This document shows, one piece after another, positions 11,423 to 20,014 of a stretch of 64,000 bases of DNA (positions are counted from its first letter, which is position 1; each line of letters begins with the position of its first letter). The notes under the pieces are model-generated. The model saw only the letters and a program-made list of their open reading frames with translations. It did no database searches and was not told where the DNA came from. A program made the position numbers and the translations under genes. This stretch comes from Pseudogymnoascus destructans. Lineage: Eukaryota; Ascomycota; Leotiomycetes; Thelebolales; Thelebolaceae. The stretch is from assembly GCF_001641265.1 (NCBI RefSeq), contig NW_020167550.1:179866-243865 (forward strand), written 5' to 3'.

Positions 11423-11955
11423 ATGGCGAGCACTACTTCGTCCGCAGTGTTTCAGTCTCTGGATGAAGAGACTGCAACCTGCAATGGAAGGGTAGATATG
11501 GTAGGAGTCACTCCATACTGGTGGAACACTAGTGGCCGTGACCTATCCAACATGGAGGCCAATTATCCAGAAGAAGTCCAACGCCAATTCCTCCGTATCG
11601 AGACAGCATCTGCCCATTGCTGGGAGCACGACCTGACAATACCTCCACGAAGAGCGGGGTCGGCTGGGACGGCAACCCCTTGGAGTATAGTTTCGAGTTG
11701 AGGGGTTCAACCAAGAATAAGTCCGTTCGTTTTGTCGTCGACCTCAGTGAGCTCCGCCCTGCGGACAAGAACAACACTCTGAGCATGGCAACTACGCAGA
11801 AGGTGGTGGATGCTTTGGCCGAGAAGACCCCTGGCTTTGACGACACCTGGTACCGAGTGCTGAAGGAGTGGTTTGTCTACTCGCATCTCTCCCCAAACGA
11901 GCAAGAGGCCCTGATTGCCAAGGCAGGACAGCAGACTTCGGTGATTTTGGCCTAC
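11423..11955 (+). pseudogene. DMATS-type indole prenyltransferase, N-terminal half only
   Basis: From the ATG at 11423 the frame encodes the N-terminus of a DMATS-family aromatic prenyltransferase (YWWNTSGRDLSNM, then YPEEVQRQFLR). A one-base deletion near 11603 moves the frame to YRDSICPLLGARPDN, GVGWDGNPLEYSFELRG and SVRFVVDLSELRPADKNN, continuing through FDDTWYRVLKEWFVYSHLS to AGQQTSVIL. Homology then stops abruptly at about 11955, where a typical family member would continue with a Gly-Phe-Asp motif. Family members are about 420-460 aa; here only about 180 residues remain, so most of the prenyl-diphosphate barrel is lost. The residues resemble the indole-diterpene branch (PaxD/AtmD type). 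Together with the PaxM-like monooxygenase, this suggests a lost indole-diterpene pathway. Confidence 0.75.
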
Positions 11956-12103
11956 CTCTTATGCCGCGCGATGCCGCCGCGGCGGGATGGATTTACGCCA
12001 GTGCGGTTGGCCGGATTCTCGCGAAAGGCGGGTCCTCCCCTGCGGGATGGATTTCCTAGCACAAGGGCTATCTATGCCTTTAATCAAGGGCAAAAGTTTT
12101 ATA

Positions 12104-12111
12104 TACCCGGT
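12104..12111. repeat. hAT target-site duplication, left copy (TACCCGGT)
   Basis: The 8-bp TACCCGGT directly precedes the element end TAGGCTGCGCACT and is repeated exactly at 18014-18021, the length expected for hAT insertion. Confidence 0.92.
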
Positions 12112-12462
12112 TAGGCTGCGCACTACTCGCCCAATACTCGGCTCACTCACTCAGTGGGTTACTCAGCTGGGTGAGTAGCTGAACCTTTCACTCGACTCGG
12201 TGAGTGAGGCCAATACTCAGTTACTCTGTAAAAACCCAGTGAGTACTCGGCTGTCACGTGTAAGATATATGCATTACGTGAACAGTCCCTCATACGATTA
12301 ATACTGTTTTATGGTTACAGTTGTAAGTTAACTTAAAGTATTACATTTATCAGCATCACTCTACCATCTCTAATAAGCTGTGAGAACGAATCACGTATAT
12401 TCCTCTATCTAAGTACCACGATTATCAGAAGATTATCAGAACACTATATTATATATGCTCAA

Positions 12463-13432
12463 GAACATCTTTCCACCTTGCTCTTAGTATTGCAGCAAAG
12501 TCAGACATTAAATGGGACTCGGGGCCAGCGAGAGGAATATGTGAATGAGGCTGATCTCTATCTTGATGCTGGTAAGTTTCTGGTAATCTTCTGATAATCT
12601 TATTCTAACTTGTATAGCACATATCTACACAAAGATATTGCTATTTTGGCAACAAAAGGAAGAGCAATTTCCTGGTCTATCAGCAATGGCTCGTGATATA
12701 CTTTGTATTCCTGCTGCTGAGTCTGGAGTTGAGCGAGTCTTTAGTGCCGCAAGGGACGTATGTGGCCACCGACGTGGTCAACTTAATCCTGAGACGATTA
12801 AGAGTATTATGCTTATATATTACTCTCGACAATACAAGAATCGTCAAGGTCATCGTGACAAGCTTGCAGATATGATGGACGTCGTTGATATGACTGAGGA
12901 GCAAGTCGAAGAAGAGTATGAGGCACAACGACAACGGATGTGCAATTCTATCGAGTTACAATATATCAGCGATGAAGAAGAACCACGATCAAATACACAT
13001 ATCCGAGAGACATATTCAAAGGTACAATATCCTCCGTTTAATCCTCAGCGGCCACAGCAACAGCAAGACTTATCACAAGCTGCACATGAAGAACGACAAA
13101 TGCGCTACCAACAAGGTGAAGAAAGAGATAGGGCTGACCGTCTTAACGAGACCTTATACGACATCCCAGATGACGATATCCCAGATAATGAAGATATAAG
13201 AGAAGATGGTAATAATGAGGAGCCTATACTTCCAACTATTCATGACGATGAAGATAAGGATATGCCGTCCTCGCCACCAACGCCTATCCAACGCCCTCGG
13301 AAGACTGGAAGAGATCTACTTGATATCTTTCAAGCTACTCGTCAAGACCCTATAAATACTTTAGGTATTAGTAGGTCTGGCCGGCCTCATCAAGCTAATG
13401 GATCCATATCTGCATCTCGTAATCCTGATTGA
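12463..13432 (+). CDS. hAT transposase C-terminal dimerisation/catalytic-Glu segment, opposite strand
   Basis: Plus-strand coding begins near 12463, after a likely intron acceptor. It reads REEYVNEADLYLD, crosses an intron at 12572-12617 (GTAAGT...ATAG) and continues with LLFWQQKEEQFPGLSAMARD, then IPAAESGVERVFSAARD and GHRRGQLNPETIKSIML. This is the hAT C-terminal dimerisation region; the Glu of GVERVFS is the position of the third catalytic residue in hAT enzymes. A long Gln/Glu/Asp-rich tail follows, to the stop at 13432. The true start is not clear: no in-frame ATG lies immediately upstream. The last 43 bp overlap the end of the minus-strand transposase gene antiparallel. Either this is a separate gene, or a segment of one ancestral gene has been inverted. 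Confidence 0.7.
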
Positions 13433-15405
13433 CTCGCAACTCGCACTGTAGAGTACTGCTCTTTATAAAGAGTCCTAAACTGTTGTTCAAACTCTGTCTC
13501 CCAATTTCGTATTGAAAAGTCAAGCTTGCAAACCTTTTTGTTAAAGTGTGAGAGCTTCACACTAGGATTTAAGATACTAGCAAATGCGAAGATAGATCCA
13601 GTATTTGTGTATAGCTTGTTATAATACTTCCTAATCTTCTTCTCTGCAGCATCGATTGCTAAAGTCATCTTTGCTGCCCATGGATATGTCTTATGCCGTA
13701 GCCGGTGCCGAGTTCCTTCAAGCGTTGATAAGAGTTTTTGATATACTCCAAGTGTATAGCAGACAGTAGGTCCGGCTGACGATCCAATGTTTGTTGTAAA
13801 GAAGTTGAATGGCCTTGTAAGATCAATGATGTATTCGATGTGCTTCCATTCTAGCTCGCTAAGTCTGAACATGTGAGCACCATGATCGCCTCGAGTATAT
13901 TGATTGATTGTTGACTTGAGTTGCTGTGCTCGCAGAAGCATATGGCATGTCGAATCCCATCGAGTTGATACATCTTGAATAAGTCGAAGAAGCCTCTGAG
14001 ATGATTGACCCCGGTTCATGTTTGCCTTTTGCAAAGTCATAAACCTGTTCCTTCGAGTTTGACTTGAATTAACAAAGATAGTGAGCTTCCGGAGCTATGA
14101 GATATTAGAAAAGACTACCAGAAGTTTACCAGAACTAACAAGAGAATATATACCTTTCCAAGTGTAAATCCAATACCCTTGTCCTTCTGCAACTTTGCAA
14201 GGCCCTCCATCTGATTCTCTTCTTCCCAGTTCATTAAGATCTCTTGATTTGTTGGCGTAATCCGGATTCGACCAAGGAGAGCACTAAGGGCAAGTTGAAT
14301 AACGTGAGCTAGGCAGGGTATGTGTTGTACTTTTCCTCCAATGAAATGCTCGTTGTCTGCAATACTATCAAGCATTATTTCCACATCTCTCATCATTGAA
14401 GTGTTGTTTGACGCATTATCAGTCGTAATGGATATAATTCGTCCTTCTAAATGCTGCCTTGTGATAACTTTTTCAAGTATTCCACATAACTCAGCACCAG
14501 TATGATCTGTATATATAGGTTCAAACCCAATCAAGACCTCTTGCATTTTCCAATGACGGTCGATAAATGATGCAATAACACCCATAAATGAAAGTCGAGT
14601 AACACTTGACCAACAGTCGAGCGATAATGCAATCTTTGAACCAGGAACAACATCTTGTAGCATCTCTTCTTCGATTTGTGTGAGCTTTGTTGTTAAGAGG
14701 TTTCGAATAGTTGTTGCTGAGGGTAGTGGATAGTGAGGATTCTGTAAGATAGCAAGCCTTTTCCATTCAGGATCCTCGACTGAGCGGAACGAGCTATGAG
14801 TTGAGATAACTGTGTATAGAACTTGTTCGTAAAATGCCTCTTGTGTGAGAATATGATCCTATTATAGATATTAGCCTATATAATTCTGGTAATAATCTGG
14901 TAATCCTTACCTGTTGAGGTCGCATCTGATTGATTCGCATTTGATAGAGACTATCCTTACCCATCCGTGACTTCTTTTTGCAAATGTCTGATGCAAGATG
15001 TGTTGCCATAGACTTTTGGCCAGCAGACTTGATTGCAGGATGCGTAAGGGCCTTCGAACAATAGGTACAAATGACACATGGTTCTCCAGAAAGCCGGTCT
15101 GCTCCTAGGTGATAAATTCTCCAGTATTGAGAACTCCGGTTGGTTGAATCCCATGCAATCTTCGTAAGGAGTTTTGTAGTATGATCTGAGTGTTGTTCAT
15201 ACCATCGTGATAGCTTCCACCACTCAATGAATACATCGTGTGTATCCTTAGTCCATTTGATGAATTGGTTTAATTTGCCAGTATATTCGAGGCCCGCAGG
15301 GATTTGATTTAATGAAGGTAGTCGTTGAGAAGAGGGAAGAGAGTCTGAGAATATATTAGAAATAGGATTGTCAGAGTCAAACAACTCTGAATATTGCGAT
15401 GACAT
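13390..15405 (-). CDS. hAT transposase N-terminal and RNase H-like region, three exons
   Basis: Exons 15405-14911, 14858-14154 and 14094-13390 join in phase 0 to give 634 aa without a stop. Exon 1 carries a BED-type zinc finger (CVICTYC ... THLASDIC). Exon 2 holds the first catalytic Asp in LSLDCWSS, the second in ITTDNASNN, and the CLAHVIQLALSAL helix with its Cys-x2-His motif. Exon 3 carries the insertion-domain region with STRWDSTCHML, and AFASILNPSVKL. The family normally ends in a dimerisation domain with the catalytic Glu, but this protein stops at DMDPLA; its last 14 codons are just the antisense of the end of the plus-strand segment. The protein would therefore lack the third catalytic residue. 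The introns contain repeated TTACCAGA words. It would act in the nucleus on the element ends. Confidence 0.82.
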
Positions 15406-15524
15406 TTGGCAAGTAGCAAATTGTTTGATTATCAGAAGATTACCAGAAGTCTGGCTACGATGAAATACTTAAATCTCTATAGCCCCTATTCGCGTCGGAA
15501 AATCAAATACTCCATTTCTCTCCT

Positions 15525-16676
15525 CTACTCTAACTCCAGAAACAACATATCCTGTGCAGCTGATACCTTAGCCCACTTTTCCTTATCAAATTTCTTAGAG
15601 TAGACAAGTAAGAACGCCTCTTTGAAGCTAGAACTATGAGTGGAGACTTGTAACCATCCGTTGTCGACAAGATTGTAAGACTTTGGGTACCACTGCGCAG
15701 GTCCTGGTAATTGGGCCCACTTTCCAAACTTCCAAGCTGTAAAGTTTGTCCAAACTGCCTGCTCGTACAAACAGAAATATTTATGTGGTGGGATAACGTT
15801 GTGAAAAGTGCTATAATAAACAATTAGTATCTCTAGAAGATTGCTAGAATGATCAGAGACGTACCCTTCTTCTACATCAATCCATGGCATATATTCAAAG
15901 AGATGCTCAGGCTTCTTTCTCAGCTTTCCAGCCTTTCTCGTATATGAGCGGATACAGCTATCCCAGAAATGTTGCCACTTGCGGAAATTGGACTCTTCAT
16001 GGGCCTATCAACCGTTAGTATTACCAGAAGATTACCAGAAGATTACCAGACTATGAGGTACCAACATCAATGCGTGCTTGAGTTAAGAGAGCCTGGATGC
16101 TATGCGATCTCTTCATCAGAAAGCTCATCTGGTAGAACAGCCTCGTCATTTAAAATATCGTCGCGCCGTAACATAAGCTCCAACTCTAAATCGTCTTCAA
16201 CCTCAGTATCCTCCCATTCGCTGTTATGATCGTCATCGATTGGGATACTGGTGATACCCTCAAATGCAGCAAGCTCAGACAGAAGTTGTGGCGGAGTAGA
16301 TGGTGGGGCTTGTGGAGAAGAAGAAGGGGCGCTAGTATTCTTGACTTTCTGATTCGCAATGCAAGATGCATGGGTGCCCTTTTCAGTCCTGTTTATAGTT
16401 AGATTAAGGCTACCAGAGATTACCAGAAGGAACTTACCGAACACGAATACGCTCAACCTTCAATTCATTCTGTAGACGTGTCTTGTCTTCAGCAGAGGCA
16501 GCGATATACTTTGCAGACTTGTATAACTTCTTTAAGTAGTAGCTCAGATCGCCATGGTCAGCCTTGAGTGCTAAATGAACAGCCTTCTCATCTTCAGTAA
16601 GGTTGGAGACGCGGTTGCGAGCTTTGATAGTATTCAAATTAGTGGAGAGTTCTTCAGGTGCCTTGCGTTTCGCCAT
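15525..16676 (-). pseudogene. hAT-borne accessory protein of unknown function (copy 1)
   Basis: Minus-strand gene starting at the ATG at 16676 after a 5'-UTR intron (acceptor TTTAG just upstream). Exon A ends with ERIRVR at 16438 and joins across an intron (16437-16389) to TEKGTHASC, a Ser/Pro-rich linker and an acidic segment (NSEWEDTEVEDDLELELM). After DEEIA the frame is broken by one extra base near 16100 (compare GCTAGC in the second copy); without it, reading would continue SIQALLTQ. Later exons read EESNFRKWQHFWDSCIRSY and MPWIDVEEG, then HNVIPPHKYFCLYEQAVW to a final LFLELE. The N-terminus looks helical and charged. I recognise no family. It recurs in the second hAT copy, so it is true cargo or a second transposition protein. 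Confidence 0.6.
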
Positions 16677-17070
16677 GCTAAACACGTGATTAGCAGAAGA
16701 TCATCAGAAGTTCTGACTGTAGAATCAAGATAATAAACTTACTTGAGGTCCTAGTGAAGAGGTAAAGCGCAAAAGAGAAGAAGAATGTGTAGATCGGAAC
16801 GTAACCAAGGAAGGTGGTTGGTTGTAAGGTTGTTGTTTTTTTAAAGTTGCAAACAATTATATTCGTCAAGGAATATTCACCTGCAAATAATTACTGTTCT
16901 AAACAACACTACAACGCGTACCTTCAAATAAAACACATACCTTTCAACCTCTACCTCTTTCTTTACTCTTTCTACAACATCCTTGCTACAAACTCACTGT
17001 AAGTACATATATCTTTTGATCTACTTCTTTGTCTTGTGTATACTTCACTAACTCATCTTAATGTTAGCAA

Positions 17071-17703
17071 ATGGCTCGTATTAAGCAAACTGCTAGGAGA
17101 TCAACTGGCGGCACAGCACCAAGGATGCCACTTGGATTACAGGCTGGCTCTAGGCTTGGTGGAAAGGGAAAGGGAAAGGAAAAGGCTGTGCGCACAGCAA
17201 GAAAAGCTCCAGTTCGCTCATCTCAAGCTTGCAACAATCATGCTCAGAAGGCCAGGCGCCGTGCAAAGTCTGGTAAGAGGATTACCAGAGGATTACCAGA
17301 ACTCTCTAATAAACATATAGGCACCAAGGCTCTCCGCGATATCAGAAGACAGCAACTTGATACTCGCCTGATTATTCCAAAGCTCTCATTCCAGCGTCTT
17401 GTTAGGGAAATCGCACAAGACTTCAAGTCCAATCTTCGCTTCCAGCAATCTGCTATCCTAGCTCTCCAGGAAGCTGCCGAATGCTTCCTCATTCGAGAAT
17501 TTGAGAGTATGATACTTGAACATAGTGACAGGGACATACTAACAGTTATAGTGACAAATCTCCTTGCTATTCATGCGAAGAGAGTGACAATTCAGGCAAA
17601 GGATATGGTATTGGTTCGGCGTTTGCGGGATATGATGTTTAATCATGGAGCTGTAGGCTTAATCGATGGAAATGTCTCTCACCCAGGAATGAAGGTTAGA
17701 TAA
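17071..17703 (+). CDS. Histone H3 variant carried by a hAT transposon (copy 1)
   Basis: The ATG at 17071 follows a 5'-UTR intron (donor GTAAGT near 16999, acceptor TTAG). Two further introns, 17273-17320 and 17507-17551 (the second with a perfect TACTAAC branch point), split the frame; removing them restores the H3 fold. The N-tail reads ARIKQTARRSTGGTAPRM: Lys4 kept, Lys9 replaced by Arg, Lys14 by Thr, Lys18 by Met. The tail is about 23 residues longer than canonical H3 and has an ARKAPVRS segment like the Lys27 region. The core follows: TKALRDIRRQQ, FQRLVREIAQDFKSNLRFQ, AILALQEAAECFLIREFE then MTNLLAIHAKRVTIQAKD. Loop 1 has no CENP-A-type insertion, so this is an H3-type rather than centromeric variant. 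It ends with an unusual tail (FNHGAVGLIDGNVSH). The product is about 178 aa, intact, and would enter the nucleus and chromatin. Confidence 0.85.
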   Translation: MARIKQTARRSTGGTAPRMPLGLQAGSRLGGKGKGKEKAVRTARKAPVRSSQACNNHAQKARRRAKSGKRITRGLPELSNKHIGTKALRDIRRQQLDTRLIIPKLSFQRLVREIAQDFKSNLRFQQSAILALQEAAECFLIREFESMILEHSDRDILTVIVTNLLAIHAKRVTIQAKDMVLVRRLRDMMFNHGAVGLIDGNVSHPGMKVR

Positions 17704-18013
17704 GTTCTGGCAACCTTCTGGTAACCTGGTACCTAAAGGCAAAGGTTATAGTGTGGAATAGGATATCAACGACATGGGAATGGAGTTATTGAGTTATGGC
17801 GTTTTACGATATCGATATCAATGTGAAGTCACGATCACACCCCCTTTTCAATGACTAATCAAACACGTGATATAACTGGGTTGCCAAGACCTATACTAGG
17901 TACCCGGCAAGTGAGTAATCCTCATTCAACAATACTCGGGATATGAGTGAGTAACTCAGCTGGGTGAGTAGAAATTCTACTACTCGACTCATGAGTACCC
18001 AGTGCGCAGCCTA

Positions 18014-18021
18014 TACCCGGT
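18014..18021. repeat. hAT target-site duplication, right copy (TACCCGGT)
   Basis: Exact copy of 12104-12111, directly after the right inverted terminus. Confidence 0.92.
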
Positions 18022-18085
18022 AAGTTCATAAATAAGTTTTATATACCATGGTGATTCTTACTAAGCAGGAAACCACTCAACGCGC

Positions 18086-18170
18086 TCGGCGCGTTGCCTC
18101 CCTCCCTCGCGTTGCCTCCCTCCCTCGCGTTGCCTCTCTCCCTCGCGTTGCCTCCCTCGCGGTTGCTCCC
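18086..18170. repeat. Tandem 18-bp repeat, unit GTTGCCTCCCTCCCTCGC
   Basis: Three to four units with small changes. An open frame on the minus strand encodes GNAREG repeats through it, but no other coding evidence exists. Confidence 0.8.
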
Positions 18171-19980
18171 CCTCGCCGTCGCCCTCCTCGCTGTCCCAGC
18201 TGACTCGCTAGCCGCTGCCCTCACTGAGGCACTCGACGACTCTTCGGAAGCCCTCGTCGCGAGGCATCGGAAGTCCTGAGCTCGGCTCAGGCCCACGAGG
18301 ATGGCTTCTCTTGGCGAGCTGACCGTTCCTATGAACGGTCAGCTCTACCTCGACCTAGACGCCTGGTCGAGAGTCCTTAACGACTGGGCCGAATGAGGCC
18401 GTCGAAAGGAGCGACAGCGAGGGGGCGACGGCGAGGGGGCTACGGGAGGCTACGGGGGGGGAATTGGGGGGTTTTTACTGGTCGCAGGGGGTTTCATATT
18501 ATGTAGGGTATATAAAACTTATCACGTCAAATGCAGGGTATATAGACAACTGGGAGTATTTAAAGTTTCCAATCTGCCTGGATGCAGGAACAGTCGATGA
18601 AATCGCCTTAGAGAAAGTGAGACCTTTAATCAATTACACCACACTATATAGCGACTTTACACAATAGGTTATATGGCTATATATGTGCTCCTAAGGCGTG
18701 CGAAATTCATAAAATCACTCCTAAGTCGATAGCTCTTTAGGTACAGAGGTTATTTAATGTTGAAGTTCTAGGGGTTGGATTTTAGTAGGGTAAGGGTACG
18801 TACATAGGGCTGAAAATGCGAAAATGCGACCACCCGCCCACACCCTGGCTGGAGCGCACAAGGTACCAACGCTATAATCAACCTACCCGGCAAAAATTGA
18901 AAAAAAGTCGAAAATTCAAAACTGGCTGCGATGGTGGCCGCCTACCTAGTAAAGGTCTCAAAAGTCGAAAATTCAAAGGTGCACTGTAACATCTTATCCA
19001 CTTGTCTCATCAATTCGTTTATATGATGAAAAACATAGAGCTCAATCGCACGAATTTAATAAAACTGAAATAAAGTCCGTAGCGCATTAGGTACAAACGT
19101 TATTCAATGTTGAAGTTTGGGTTAGGGGTGTACATAGGTATATAGGGCCAAAAAAAGCGAAAATGGGGCACGACCCCAAGTGAGCTACCCGGCAAAAAAG
19201 TGGAAAAAAGTCGAAAATGCAAAACAGGCCCCGATAGAGGCCAGCTTCCTAGTAAATGTGTCAAAAGTCAAAAATTCCAAACTCAATTAATTTATTATAA
19301 ATTCTGACTATAATGGGTTGGTCGACATTGTATATAGGGCTGTTTTACGAGCAGAAGAAAATGGCTTTTTCAGAATTTTGATACAACTTCAAATGAGAGA
19401 GATATTCTGGAGTTGGTAGGCAGGAAGCCATGGTATGAGATGTGGCCTAGGTCTGCAGCAACGGGCGAAACGTAACGTCTAGTACTGTCATTGAGAGAGA
19501 TTTACAAGAAGAATCGAATGGCCTCTTACGATTTTTGATACAAGGGAGGGAGCTAGAGTTTTCAGGCCAAGTAAGAAGCGGGAGGTGATGGAATAGGGTG
19601 GGAGGTACAGGTCACAGGCCAAGGAAGGGTGATGGAATAGGGAGGTAGAGAGGGCCCCCTAACACTCACACGAGCACGCCCCCATTCCTAAAGGGCATGC
19701 AATAAAGGCGTGAGCTGGTTAGCGGACGAGTGGTTATGCTTAAAAGTAAAGTTAGCGGGAAGGCGGGCGGGAGTGTGAGTGTGGGGCTGCGTTGTGTAAC
19801 TAACTTTGTTCTTAAGATGTAGGTAGACTAGATTAGAGTCTGCATTATATACCTCATCGACTGCGAATAAACTCCTGTTCGCGTCTCTCGATCCCCGTAT
19901 ATGTAACTGGCCCTTCTCCTCCTTTAATTATTTACCTAGCTACATTCCGCCAAAAGCACGTCTCATCGGAACACCGATCA
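18171..19980. other. AT-rich non-coding stretch with a diverged internal duplication
   Basis: A 31-codon open frame starts at 18304 and contains a perfect 11-bp inverted repeat (GCTGACCGTTC and its complement) at about 18320-18345, but there is no reason to call it a gene. From about 18720 to 19290 two diverged direct copies with a period near 350 bp share AGGTACA, TTCAATGTTGAAGTT, CCGGCAAAAA and AAAAAAGTCGAAAAT words. Beyond 19300 I recognise nothing. Confidence 0.5.
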
Positions 19981-20014
19981 CTTCCACACTCGTCGGCATT
20001 TCGAACAGGCCAAT

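Larger units (their letters stand above)
12112..18013. mobile_element. hAT transposon carrying a histone H3 gene (copy 1, 5.9 kb)
   Basis: The termini are perfect 13-bp inverted repeats (TAGGCTGCGCACT at the left, AGTGCGCAGCCTA at the right) between exact 8-bp duplications TACCCGGT. Subterminal regions on both sides repeat ACTCAGCTGGGTGAGTAG and related GAGTGAGTA words, as in other hAT ends. Inside are a transposase body on the minus strand (15405-13390), a transposase C-terminal dimerisation segment on the plus strand (about 12463-13432), an accessory minus-strand gene (16676-15525) and a plus-strand histone H3 variant (17071-17703). Introns and spacers carry repeated TTACCAGAAG words. The exact duplication and unbroken transposase and histone frames point to a fairly recent insertion, next to the truncated prenyltransferase gene. 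Confidence 0.9.

Noticed and set aside
17071..17703. The transposon-borne histone as a CENP-A (centromeric H3)
   Set aside because: Loop 1 after removing the intron at 17507-17551 has H3 length (no two-residue CENP-A insertion), and the N-tail is clearly H3-like (KQTAR, STGG). The apparent 16-residue insertion before TNLLAIHAKRV is an unspliced intron.
18039..18296. Minus-strand frame with GNAREG repeats
   Set aside because: Purely the translation of an 18-bp tandem repeat without other coding evidence.
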